Below, one piece after another: positions 1 through 11,800 of a stretch of 64,000 nt of DNA. Numbering within the stretch: the stretch's first letter is position 1; each line of letters begins with the position of its first letter. The notes under the pieces were generated by a model. That model saw nothing but the letters and a program-made list of their open reading frames with translations. It made no database searches and had not been told where the DNA came from. Origin of the DNA: Euonymus europaeus (lineage: Eukaryota > Streptophyta > Magnoliopsida > Celastrales > Celastraceae); contig OY756970.1 of NCBI GenBank assembly GCA_963580455.1, positions 6,014,001-6,078,000 on the forward strand, given 5' to 3'. The translations under genes were made by a program, and so were the position numbers.

Positions 1-736
1 CTTCTAAAGGTCTGGTCTGCAAATAGAAATTCTGCTTCGGATATAACTTCCAAACTTGACTTCGAGGCAACCTTTAGAGGCCCAAATGAACTCTGATTTT
101 TGTGAACCAGCACTTCCTGCAAAGCTTGAAGTGTCCTCTTAACATTTGCTGAAGATCAAATCTCATTCCGATAGCTCTTACTAGCTCTTAACCTGCAAAA
201 CATCCAAGAAGATCTTAAGTACAATAATCTTGAAAATTCAGCTTTTAAGCACAATTTCTTGGCATTGCTTTGGTAGTATTTTATCACTTTAAGAACGTAC
301 ATTCTGGCACTTATCATTTAGGGGATTGATTGGTTGTTTAATTCTTCTAGTCGTAATGGGTTATTTTTACTAAATTAAAGACTGTCATCAAACAGGATTA
401 ATTTGGTATCAATAATACGTGTTGTTGCCACGATCAATGGAATAACATAATTGAGTGAGGAATTGACCTTGAATTGGAATTGACATCAAATGCTTAACTT
501 TTGTATCTCATAATAGGATTGCTTGATAAGGTTGTGCCCTAGGTTTTTCTAAATGTAATTGTTAAAACTCTGTTTTGCTCATTGTTCTAAAGAATCAAAA
601 ATATTTTCCGTATTTAAATTGTCGTTGGTTTAATTAATTAAGTGCATTATTCGATTAAATTTGTCCCTGTGGGATCGACCTTGTACTCACACTTTGTGCT
701 ACATTAGTACACTTTGCGCTTGCAAGTATTTTTACA
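1..736 (+). repeat. 3' part of an Athila-like Ty3/gypsy LTR
   Basis: The stretch has no coding frame. Its last 140 bases contain the phrase gtccctgtgggatcgacc (from about 663), followed by a run ending in cacttgcaag-like sequence and TTTACA at 736. That arrangement is typical of the 3' end of Athila-group LTRs. The LTR at about 46200-47260 in this window ends in a similar way (ctttgtggattcgatccc, then gtacacttgcg). The left end lies outside the window, and the right end is set at the terminal CA at 736 because BCCIP-homologue exon sequence starts directly after it. Whether it is a solo LTR or one end of an element cannot be seen. Confidence 0.5.
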
Positions 737-2987
737 TCAAAACCGAAGAGTGAAGTATCTGAGTCTTCTGAGGAATTGGATACTAAAGTAAGCACGTTAT
801 GGTTGTGGTATTAACCATAAGTAAATATGACAAATATCTTGTTGCTACGTGTTTTATTTTATTCACTCCAGTATGTATCTTTATGAAGGGGGTTGTCCAA
901 GCAGATTTTGCATTCTTTGACCCAAAACCTGATGACTTTCATGGAGTGAAGATCTTATTGCATACATACCTGGATGATAAGCAGTGGGATTTAAGTGGTT
1001 TTGTAGACTTGATTTTGGAACAGACTACTGTAGGAACTGTTGTAAAAATTGAGGAAGATGAAGATGATGGTCTTTTCTCTATTATCACTGCCCTAAACCT
1101 GGGAAGATACAAGGTAAGCAACTTAACTTGTTTCAATTTTTATTTTATGTAGTTCATATCATTATTACTATGGTTCCTATGAAAAACCAGTCGTCAATGA
1201 CATTTCACTGTGTGGAGGTTTGCGTTGTGTTGCAAAATATTGTAAAGATCAAAGTGAGTGACTTTTCCAATAATTTTGGGGCTGGGAATGGGGATATTTT
1301 CCAATGGCTTATCACTGCCATAATCATTTGAGTACTGACGCTCCTATTGTTAATCCCCATTGTTGTTCTGAGATGCCCTGTGCTCAAGAAAAAATCGTAT
1401 TTGAAATTATCAGGATCATAAATGCATTAAAGAGCTCAAGGAGTTCCTCCTTAAAGCATGTAAGCAGAAAGATATAATAGAGAGCTTAAGGTCACTTTTG
1501 GAAGAGCAAGTACTGAAGTACATAATGTGGGCCTCTCGGTATCTCAGCGAGTGGTCAATCTCCCACCCCAGCTTTTGCCACCACTTTGTGATGCCCTCTT
1601 TGATGAAATATCTTGGGCTACAGAGGATGAGGTTAGATGAGAATATCGTAATGATGGTTGAGCTCCTGGCTGGTGATGACCTTCTTCAAATAACTTACAT
1701 TTTCTTGTTTACATTTTGAAGCCAACAGGAGAGCTTAGGAACTCCTTCTGCTTTAAGAGCTACCTAATTGCCACTAAAAATTACAAGGTATGCCTCTGCC
1801 TGCCCTTGTTCTATTAGTTTCTATTTGTGATTTATGACTGATTTCGTTATGCTTCCTCTCTCTTTCTCCTTCCCCACCTCCATCTGTTTCTGTCTCTTGG
1901 TTTGCCTTCATGTCAATGTGCTACAGCACAAGAATGCATACCAGAAAAAGTGGCAAAATAGCCGCAGTGATGAGGCAATAATATACACTAAGCCTGAAGA
2001 TGAAATTTTTCACAAGGTACTAGTTGTATTTATATAATTGATGGTATGAATTTGCTTCTCATTCATCATATTTACGACTCTAGTTTCCCCATTATTTATG
2101 GATTGCTGTAACAAATTTTCAGCTCTGCTTGTGGTCCTTCATGTTTCCTATGCGTACACAGCAAGTTACAGCACAAGAGTCAAGTGATTTTACTGTTTGC
2201 CTAGATAAGTTTATTGATGTGGTCATTGTGCTATGACATCTTTATTCTCACTGTACTGAAGTTACTCTGTTGCAGTTGCTTGGGATGTCCTTTTTTCATC
2301 CCAACTTTTTAAGGAGGAAAATTGGGCCCTATCCAGGCTTATTTACTCTCCTTGTTTTCCCTTTTCTTATTATTTTTAAAATCCTTCTAGGCTTTCATGT
2401 GACACAAGACGCTTCCGAATTCAGAGAGGTGCTATTATCCTTTTTCTATTTTTTTTGTTGGATGTTGAAATCAACTTGGAGAATGAATTTTTTTATCTGC
2501 TTGTTACATCATTTTTTTTCCTCCTTAAATCATCTTGGAAATGATTTTAAGATGTCTATAGATGTTTCCTTAGCGTTCAATTCACTTAAAAGTTAAAACT
2601 CTTTCCTGAGTAGGCACCCATTTTATGGAGAAAATTCAAATGATGCTAATAGATGGTAGCACTCATTTGCGTTGTAAAGAGTTGGTCCTATTAGGAAATA
2701 ACCAGCAGCTCAGCGGGTTGGAATCCCATATAGACCTTGGGTGATCCAAGGTTCGAACCACCTCCCCTGCTTTCCCGTGAAAAAAAAGAGAGTTGGTATT
2801 CTTCACTGTATGTTACTTTGCACTCAAAACAGTTGATGGCTTTTGTAACAAAATTTTTAAGATCATCTGTTTCTATTAATTCTGCAGCTAAGGAATTATG
2901 AGTCAATGGGGATTAGTCCTGGCTGTTGTGGCAGAACCAATTCCTACATTTCGAGAGCAGTTGCACTCCGCTATTGATGAATCGTGA
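737..2987 (+). pseudogene. BCCIP/BCP1 homologue, 5'-truncated and frameshifted
   Basis: BCCIP-family proteins (BCP1 in yeast) are nuclear chaperone and export factors. The exons read as: 737-787 (acidic SEVSESSEELDTK), 889-1113 (GVVQADFAFFDPKPDDFHG, ending ITALNLGRYK), 1414-1631 (DHKCIKELKEFLLKACKQ, VVNLPPQLLPPLCDALFDE), 1722-1787 (PTGELRNSFCFKSYL), 1927-2016 (HKNAYQKKWQNSRSDEAII), 2123-2179 (LCLWSFMFPMRTQQ) and 2888-2987 (LRNYESMG, then FREQLHSAIDES and TGA at 2985-2987). Introns 1 to 5 are bounded by GT and AG. The order and wording match the plant family closely. Lesions: the N-terminal part is missing and replaced by LTR; exon 3 is 218 nt, apparently with an extra 8 nt near 1508-1521 that shifts frame; the donor after 2179 reads gag/tcaag without GT in place; exon 7 has one extra G near 2918 that shifts frame. 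The retained introns argue for a decayed genomic copy rather than a retrocopy. Sequencing or assembly error is an alternative for the single-base changes. Confidence 0.85.
2687..2788 (+). mobile_element. Short tRNA-derived SINE-like insertion
   Basis: A 102-bp block in the last intron of the BCCIP homologue is flanked by the 9-bp direct repeat AGAGTTGGT (2678-2686 and 2789-2797). It contains a tRNA-like box A region (cagctcagcgggttgg, about 2704) and a good box B (ggttcgaacc, about 2751), and ends in an A-rich tail (gaaaaaaaag). RNA polymerase III box spacing, the target duplication and the A tail together indicate a small SINE. It lacks the fold of a complete tRNA gene. Confidence 0.6.
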
Positions 2988-5431
2988 GTTTTATCGAAAG
3001 TGCATCAGTTTCTGGCTTGACTTCACATCTGTTTGTTTTTTTTCAACAAACAGGTCGTCATGCGGCAGTGAGATTTTCAGATTAGTGTGTTCCTAATCTC
3101 TGACAAGAATTTTCATTTGTCCTTTTGAATTTTCATTTTTGGTAACATATTGTTTGATCTAGCTGATAAGTTGTACAGATTGCATTTGTTCTCTTTTCTT
3201 TCCAGAAGAATTTATTGTTTATATTTTTTATCTGTTTATTATTAAATTGAAATTGGAAAGAAAATAATTAAATTTATCTCTAGTCTCCACTAGGCATCAC
3301 AGACCTTTCAAAACCCAACCTAGTCCAACAGCCAACAACAACCGGTTGGGTCAAAAAAATTGTGCAAATGCCAGTAAACCATTGGACCAGAAATGGCTAG
3401 ATTGGGCCACTTGAGCGAAAGACCATCACCAAAGCGTTTCTGAGTGTGTATTTGGCCTAACTCACTCCTTGACTAGTCGGAGGAGCCATAAAAAATGAAA
3501 AATCAGTTTGTGGTCCGTGAACGCTAAAATGGTTCAAACCCGTTTGTAAGTAACTATAATTTTTTGTTAATATTAAAAATATTTTATTATTTAACAAATA
3601 AGGGTAAATTTATGAGCATTATACCAATAGGTGCCTCATTGTAAACTTATACACCACTAAATTCAAGATCCAATCAAATGTACCAATAGATCCATAGAAT
3701 TTACTTAGACTATCTAAATACCCTTCATCAATTTTAAAAAACTAAAATACCATAAAATTCCTGTCTTGTCTCTCCCCGTCCCCTCTAATCCCTAAATAAT
3801 AGTTTTATTTATTTATTTCTGATGGTTATCAGGTATTTTTTAAATTTTTTCTTCTAATTTGACAACATACCATTAATAACAAAATATTGTACTGGAAGCA
3901 TGCTATTTTGTTGCATGCCAATTTTTTTGGCTTGGTTTATTGACATTTTTTTGTATTTTTACTAATGCAAAAAAAATCAGGATAAGTGAGTTTTTGAAAT
4001 TTGAAAAATTGCATTAATAACAAATGCATTGGTTTCATTATTTTTTTCCCTTTAATCATAATAGATGCAATATATATAAACAATTTTAGCCATTGATTTT
4101 TTTAAGTTTATCTTGGAAATAAAAAAAATTAACAAGATCTACGGTCTAACTCACTTTTATCTTAAGGTTCATATTTTTTATGAATTTTTAAAAAATAATT
4201 TAGCTATTTTTCAAAAAGTGGCATGATAAATACATATTATCCATTAATTTTCAAAAAAAAGTTATAAGTATTTGATGGATAAAAAATGAAACATTGGTCC
4301 CCAATCCAGAAATTTGACATTTAAAAATAATTTTTTTTTAAAAGAAATAAAGGAAACAACACTAGTGATGAAAATTTATTAACGATGTCTACATCGTATT
4401 ATCTAAACATTATTTTTCCCTAGTTTTGGGAATAAAATATAAAAAATAGTTAAAATATAGGATTTGCATCATATTACTTAGAGTTCTTCTATCTTAAATA
4501 ATAGTTATAGTGATTCTATACATTTAGTTAATAAATTAACTTTGAGACAAATTTACGATTTGATTTGTTACATTTGTTTAATGGAAACAAGTCCAGACAC
4601 TGTTTCAATAGAATCAAGTTCAAAGACAAGTTCTTTTAACGTTGATCTCATTTACTAACACTAATTCCTTGGGCGTTAATCTCATTTATATACTGAAATT
4701 ATATTTTAATTTTTTTAGTATATTTTGAGAATTATACTGTGATTTTAGAATTAGTTTTAAAAAATTAGTATATTTTGAGAATTATGCTACCATTTTTTAG
4801 TATATTTTAAGAATTATACAATAATTTGAGAAGTATACTCAAAATTTTAAATATATTTTATGTATTTATAACAAGTTGTTTTGATCATTAATCACATTCT
4901 CTTATTATCAGAAAATGTTAAGTCAAAGTCAAATATAATCATAACAAAATACAAGTCCAAATATTTGGACCGAAAATTTGACCTCGACCTTAAATAAATT
5001 TTTTACTTGAAATAGTGACTTGACTTGCCAATTATTTTGATAAAGTCTCTGCACACAAAAAAAAAATGCACGGATTAGATTTTTTGGATAGAACCAATCT
5101 AGGATGCAAATCTACCTTTCAATGACTCATAATTTCTGAACAAACGTGTATCTAGTTTTCTACTATTCGGTATCACTATATTTCTTGTGATGGTGTCGAA
5201 ATATAATAGTGTTAATGTCATTATTCGTGAGACTGCGAGCCTATAAACATGAACCTCAACCTCCTTTATCTAATGTCGTTTTGTTGTGATCAAATCTCGT
5301 CTACCATTTTTTATTGTTCCATTATAAAATGAACTCCATCAAGAAAATATGAACAAGAAATTGAGGTTTTGATTTACATTCTCTCCAAATTTTTGGTAAA
5401 CGATTTCATTTTTTTCTTCACCACCTTACTA
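2988..5431. other. AT-rich spacer after the BCCIP homologue
   Basis: About 2.4 kb without a credible gene. The first 250 bases are probably the former 3' UTR. The rest is AT-rich with many homopolymer runs. The only internal structure I noted is a thrice-repeated 21-mer near 4715-4817. Confidence 0.5.
4715..4817. repeat. Three copies of a 21-bp AT-rich motif
   Basis: The motif TTAGTATATTTTGAGAATTA recurs at 4715, 4765 and 4797 (the third copy with one change, TTTTAAGAA). The intervals are 50 and 32 bp, and a fourth partial echo (tttgagaagtatac) follows near 4824. It has no coding capacity. Confidence 0.6.
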
Positions 5432-5950
5432 GTCGTTTGATATGTAAAATGGTTCGAGTGAGAATAAAAATGGGAATGAGAGTGAGAGTGAGAATGAGAA
5501 TGAGATTTTGATTCTCACGTTTGGTATGTATAAAAACTGAGAATGAGAATAAATGTGTTTTGTCAATTATGTCATTTACTAGTAGTATTTGCAATGTGAT
5601 TTTACCCTTTTCAAAAGAATATTTTGTTTACTTATTACATTATTATTTTATATACTTAATAAGTAAAAAAAATCATGCAAAAAAAATTTTTGAGAAAAAA
5701 ATATCTGCAAATAATTTTTTTTTTAAAAAAATAAAGGGACATTAGAGTCATTTTTGCATCAATTCCATGTAGAATAATGTATTCCCATCAAATTGAGATG
5801 GAATGAGAATGAAGAGCGAATGGAATGATTCATTCCATTCCGAGTCATTCCATTCCGAGTCATTCCATTCCACCAAAAAATAGCACACAAAATGATAGAA
5901 TAGAATTAGTCATTCTTTATTCCCTCTGTATTCTCATAACCAAACATCAC
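5432..5950. mobile_element. MITE candidate rich in GAATGAGAATG / CATTCC
   Basis: The left end begins gtcgtttgatatg and then runs into purine-rich GAATGAGA-type repeats. The right end is CATTCC-rich and finishes in accaaacatcac, so the ends are imperfect inverted repeats of the GTTTGGT type seen in many plant MITEs. A possible 3-bp target duplication CTA is at 5429-5431 and 5951-5953. The AT-rich middle has no transposase. Near 5841-5872 a 15-bp unit (gagtcattccattcc) is tandemly repeated. The superfamily is uncertain, Harbinger-like at best. Confidence 0.5.
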
Positions 5951-6254
5951 CTAAGCTTTGGACTGACAATTACATGCTTTCTAAGGCTTGCTATTTTGGA
6001 ACAATTATTTAGGGTTAATTATTTCAATCAAATTAATCTAATTGTTTTGTATTTTGGGTATTGTGGCGACTATATTAATTGGTGAAGAATATTTTAGCTC
6101 AGCTTGGTCTTAAGCTGTTCTTTTCGTCTTCTAATAAATTATTAGAATTCTAAGTGTCCATTGTATTAATTTAATTATGCAAGCGATATTATTTTATATT
6201 AATTTTGACATATTTGTTTGTCAAGATAGACACCTTACAACCTTTGAGTAGAGA

Positions 6255-7983
6255 CAGGGGCGTCCCTGAGCAGGGGCGAGAGGGCCGGCCGCCAGGGCCC
6301 CCAATTTTTTTTTAATACTAGTATGTTTTAATATATGTATAAAATTTAAATTTTACAATCATTGTGTCTTTGCTTGACTTGTGGTCTAGCGGTATATTGG
6401 GCTTTTTACATCTTGAAGAGAATGGTTCGAGCCTCACCTCCAACATTCCTGTTCTTTCTTTTTTCTTCGATTTTTGTACTTATAATTGGGCACTCCAATT
6501 TCAAGTCCAAACATTACATACCTAGAAGGCCCAATTTGACTATTACAATTTACAAGCCCTAATTTACATTTTACATCTCTGGACTCTCTCTCTCTATGTC
6601 TCAATCTCCACAGCACTCTCTGTCTCTCCAACATCTCTCTCTGAGAATCTGAGCTCTCTGCCTCCATCAGTCTGTCCGCACTCTGGCCGTCCGACGACTC
6701 CTCTCCGCCCGTCCGACATCCGCCTGGGCGCTGCAGCGCTGGTTGCCTAGTCAGTGCTTGGTTGTCGTTGCCCGTTGGTTGCTGCGTCTGCGTGGCATAC
6801 CTGTGTTGCTGGCCGATCACCGGTGGGCGCTGGTCGGCTGCGTGCCTACGTTGCTGCTGCCAGCTGGGCTCAGGTGACAGGTATTTTCATTCCTCACTTG
6901 AATCCTGATTAGTTGATTTGCTATTTGCTAATTGCTGCCTTGTCTTGAATCTTGATGATTATTTGATTAGTTGATAGCCTTGTTGGCTTGTTATCTTGTT
7001 GATTAGTTCAGTTGATTTGCTATTGCTGCCTTGTTGTTGGTGTTGCCTTAGTTAATTAATACTTGATTAATTGATTTCACTGTTTTATTGATAATTAATT
7101 TATCAATTTAAGCATAATGAGTAGTAGAAAGTATATGTCTGGATATGAGAAAAGAAAAAAAAGAAAGAAAAATGAAGAACTTGTTCGGTCTCTTGCGGGA
7201 TCTCTTGATAAATTTATGTATAATAAACAAAAGGGGGATTCCATATCTAATATAGTTGAAGAAGAAACAAATCAACCATTATTGATTGATGATGTGGTTG
7301 AGAATGATCAATTTGAAGAGGAAACAAATCAACCAATAGGTGAGGAAGAATTAGAATTTGGGCCTATAAATATTTATGATCCCGGAAATTAGAATTTTAT
7401 TGATATAAAATTTAGAGACCTAATAGTAGAAGAATGTCTAATTAGAATTCTTGATGTTGATTTTTGTGTTGATAAAAATGGTAGACATTTTTCATCCAAT
7501 CACTATGAACGAGTGTTATTGAATGGAGAGAAACAAGAAACAAGATAGGAAATGGCTTGTATATTCATTATCTAAAGACAAAGTTTTTTGCTTTTGTTGT
7601 AAGTTATTCAAGGAAGACCAAAACACTTCCCATTTGACTACGAATGGGTATAATGATTGGAAGCATCTTAGTGATCGAATAAAAGCTAATGAATCTAGAA
7701 GTGAACATTTAGTTTGCATGAGTAAATGGATGGAATTGCAAATAAGGTTGAAAAAGAATGAAACAATTGATAAGAGTGTGCAAGAACAAATAGATAGGGA
7801 GTCGTATTTAAATGCTAGAAGAGTCGTATTTAATGATTTTGCATCTCAAAATGCTAGAAGAGTCGTATTTAAATAATTCTATATGTCATAGTGATTTATT
7901 TTAAAGATATAATATAATATTTTAAGAGGGGGCCCCTTCCGTGGAGTTCTTCTAGGGCTCCCAAAATCTCAGGAATGCCACCG
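6255..7983 (+). mobile_element. Decayed hAT element (ZMYM1/TTF-type), internally deleted
   Basis: The ends are imperfect terminal inverted repeats: caggggcgtccctgag (6255-6270) and ctcaggaatgccaccg (7968-7983), matching at 12 of 16 positions. They are flanked by 8-bp sequences agtagaga (6247-6254) and agtgaaga (7984-7991), which match at 6 of 8 positions; 8 bp is the normal hAT target-site length. GC-rich subterminal blocks (gggccc) lie at both ends. Inside are a CT-rich leader (about 6560-6870) and remnants of a transposase N-terminus. At 1.73 kb it is shorter than autonomous relatives, because the catalytic part is missing. Confidence 0.75.
7117..7876 (+). pseudogene. hAT transposase N-terminal fragment (TTF/zinc-finger MYM type 1-like)
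   Basis: An ATG at 7117 opens a frame starting MSSRKYMSGYEKRKKRKKNE, the basic N-terminus common in plant ZMYM1-like hAT transposases. The frame meets a TAG at 7390-7392 after IYDPGN. It continues in the same frame as NFIDIKFRDLIVEE, then shifts into the frame of 7523-7876, which encodes KQDRKWLVYSLSKDKVFCFC followed by CKLFKEDQ. This is the TTF-type zinc-binding segment with its closely spaced cysteines. The frame ends at NARRVVFK, directly after a duplicated segment of about 22 bp (7811-7832 and 7850-7871). The RNase H-like catalytic core and the hAT dimerisation region are absent, so the protein cannot be active. Confidence 0.7.
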
Positions 7984-7991
7984 AGTGAAGA

Positions 7992-8826
7992 ATAATATTA
8001 TGTAATATGACAATTTATTACATTCAACTTTTAATGGAAAAGAGTTTTCAATGTTAAAAAAATAAAAAAAAAAATCATTCCCTTTGCAATAAATGCAAAT
8101 AATGTTAATTTTTTGCCTTTAAAAAATATAATTAATTAATTTTGGACTCAATTGAATAAGTTTTATGAACACATGGATCTATTGGATTATGAGATTAATG
8201 CGTATCCTTAGTGGGTCAAAAGATTATTTTCAAGGACGTGTCAAGCATTAAGTCTAAGTTTATCATTATAATTTTATTTTACTTAAACATATGCTTAATA
8301 GAATAAATATCATGATCAAATGGTCTAATAGGATAACACTTTTAATAATTTACTTATTGGTAATCATAGTTCCAAGGATTTATCACCAATTAACCAAAAA
8401 AAAAAAAATAGACAAAAAAGAACTATAATTTCATGTAAAGAAACAATATGGAACTATAACAATCTTCAAATAAAATGTCAAATAAACTTCAAGAATAGCC
8501 AATGATTAATAAATATATCACTTGTTTGATTAATTTTTATTTTTTTAAAAAAGTATTTTTTTTTATAAATAATATACAACAAATATAGATAATTCTAAGG
8601 CTACAAAGAGTCATTAAAATTCAAATTATACGTGGAGTAGAATATTAATGAGCCGCCCCAATCATATATATATGCATTTCCCTAATACCTATAGGAAACA
8701 CATACCAACAGAACGGGTTTGGCGCTCTACATTAAAACTCTCTTTGCCCTAAATTTTCGATCAAAGTCAATAATCCTCTCTTAATTTACTCCAATATGTT
8801 TTTCCTTCGTGTGTTTTATCTGTTCA
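7992..8826. other. AT-rich spacer and former promoter region of the NAC gene
   Basis: No coding potential. A TATA-like run (catatatatatatgcat) lies near 8664-8680, about 150 bp upstream of the likely NAC start codon, so the last 200 bases are probably the former NAC promoter and leader. Confidence 0.4.
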
Positions 8827-11800
8827 ATGAAGAACTCGAATCCCCATGCGGAGAGGAGGCGCATAAGGCCGCCGATGCCCATGGGACCTCCGTTTGAAGT
8901 TGGTATATGCTTCAAACCAACACTGCAGGAGCTCACCCTCTGCTATCTCCACTGTAACATGACCTACGGCCAGCCACTCTGCGATGGTGTAATTTGTGAT
9001 TGTGACGTCTATGGCGAGGAGGAACCGTGCAAATTGTTCGACACCAGTACTGGCAGTGTAGAGTGTTTCTATGTGTTTACAGATCTAAAGAGCGTGACTG
9101 GTAATTGTGAAACTTCTACGAAGATTAAGAGGACTGGGAGTTCAGATTGTTAGATATATGTTCTGTATAGCCAATCTAATACGGTTGTATTTGGAACATA
9201 TATAATAATTGTACTGTATTAATTATTTATATAAATGGCAGTTTATAATATATTTGATGTTTATATTTATATAGTTGTATTAAATATGTCCGCAGATATT
9301 TATTAGAGACCTCATTCTCAAGAGTTGAGAATATGAGTGACGAGTGATCTCTAGTAGAAATATCTTAAATAAAGTTCTTAATCATAGAATTATTAATTGG
9401 ACAATAATAATTCCGAAGATCAGCATACAGTTAGGGTTGTGAGTCTCATGCAATTTAATATGAGATATTAGAACAAATAATATGAAAGGTTTATTGTTGA
9501 ATAAATGCTTCGAACATGACTTGTTAAATAATAAATCACATGGAGGTTTATTTCATTGTCAATGATTTATTATTTATTTATGATTGTGTAAGTAATCCTT
9601 AGACCTGAGATGACATAGTAGTCTTGTATATGGGTGATTGAATTTTGTCAATGTTGGAAATATTTATTTATTAAATAAATATTAACATTTGATGGATTCA
9701 GTTAGTTATATATGGAGACTTGTGTGCAATCAATATGGAATCCATCGCCTCGAAATAAACGAGGAGAATATCCTATGTGATCCAGATATTTATTGATACA
9801 GGAAATCCTTGGCCGAGGTTACATGATTAATGGAAAGGTGTTTTCATTAATTATTTCATTGTCAATAAATATTGGATCTAACATATAATTGAGTTAGTGG
9901 ATTTGACCGATATCCATGATCCTTACTCAATTGAGATATTGTACAGTGGAAGGATTTAATTACATGGTAATTGTAATTAAATGTTCATATGAAAGAATTC
10001 ATCACTGATTGGGTAGTCACGATATACTGCTAGGTGTCACTCGTGATTTATAAGAAATGATTAAAAGTTGTTTAATTAATATCAAAGAGTTTGATATTAT
10101 TCTTATTGCTAATCGGTAATGAACCTAGAAAGTCACACATAAAAGAATCACGGAAATTTGTTTCAGCTAAGGTTATTAAGAGAACTGTGTGGATTCGATA
10201 ATTTTTATGAGATAAAAATAATCGAATTATTAATTAAATAAGGTTTATTGTAAACCGGATAGGATCCGATTGATTAATTGATAATGCTAGCATGTGATAA
10301 ATTAATCAATAAATAAACTATATTTAATTAATATATATAATTAATATATAATTATATTAAATGTTACAAAATTTACTTAATATTTAAGTTGTATGATATA
10401 CAACTTATGAATTCAATTCTTTATGAATGAATTGATTTCAAAGATTCAAAGAACGGCACACTTCTCGAAAAGAAATGTTTCCTTTTAAGGAATGTTTTGT
10501 TTTGTGGTGTATGACACCAATCTTAGCTTGTGATTCGGTGGACGGACTAGAGGCTTCGTGAGATCGGAGTTCTACCGGTGATATTGTTTGGATCAAGCAG
10601 AAACTGGGAAAGGAATCTAGACGATTGGAGTACCGGACAAACCGTTTGTACAAGCACACTACAAAAGGTAAAGTTTTGTAGTGTATTCCACTGCGTATTT
10701 GTGTATACCATATGCTAACACAGAAACATGGCATGGCAAAACAATATCCAAGAATGTTGAAGATCTTAATGGAAAAGTGATTGGTGTGATCAAATACTTC
10801 GCGTTCCTCGACAATAAAGATACTGAAGGTAGCCGTAGAGAGCACAGTAACTGGACAATGCACGAATTTTAGCTCCCGAATAGGCAAGTACTGGGTGACA
10901 TTGTCCTCTCTATTATCGGATTTAACAGTTCTATAACACTTCCAGATGACCCTCAATCATCTGTTGGCTTTGACGAACCATTTAGCAAGATGATTACCAC
11001 CACACCACCAATCAATAATCAATTTGATGCCAATTCTACATGCCTCGACTCCAATTCAATTGTTATATCAAAGAAAGGAACAATGCCAAGTCAAGATCAA
11101 CAGATTTCAAGGAAGCGAATGTGCAATTCGAGCGATGGTTCTATTAATTATGCTTCTTGATCGAAAGTGGAAGCGATTGCGGATCTGTTAATTGTCGAAA
11201 AGTTTCAAGCACAGCCTTTTGCAATGCCTCTTGCTTCTCCATTGAGCAGCAACCATTAACAATTGTTGAAAATCTTCTTGAGCGGCCAGTATTGCAGATC
11301 GAGTAATCACAACCATGCTTCTCTGGTAATGAGGAGGTTAAGCATTATATGGAACCACAACCAACAATAAGCAACTCTGCAGAAGCAAATCAGGGCTATA
11401 GCAATTCTTCAGATTTCAATCTCGAGTGTTTAGTAGTTGAAGATCCAACAGAGGATAAATTGCCTGAGTTTAAAGAATCTATTGACGAACTAGCCATGAA
11501 GCTTTATAAATCACCTAACACTTCCTCTGAAAATGTTGCGTCATTGGTGTCGGTAGCAGAAGAGAATGTTGAACAAGGAACAAATTCAACATGGTTAGAC
11601 TCCCGTTGGATTACCAAATTTCTTGAAGAACCGGCCAAGGATAATGAGAAATTATCTGACACTTCTGCAAATTCACCGTCTCTGCAATAATCAGTAATGG
11701 ATGCTGATAAACTACAAACCAACTCATCTAACACTGCTGTTCCAGGAATCTCTTACTCTCTAGAAGCTAATCAAAGATGTAGCTATTCTTCAGATTCCGA

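Noticed and set aside
2691..2790. Possible tRNA gene
   Set aside because: Box A and B are present, but the block is too short on the acceptor and anticodon side, ends in an A tail and is flanked by a target duplication, so a SINE fits better.
6434..6820. 128-codon minus-strand frame in the hAT leader
   Set aside because: It is the reverse of a CT-rich 5' leader; the Gln/Arg-rich product reflects base composition.
10438..10956. 172-codon minus-strand open frame
   Set aside because: It runs across the boundary between the solo LTR and the NAC coding block on the opposite strand; no family wording.
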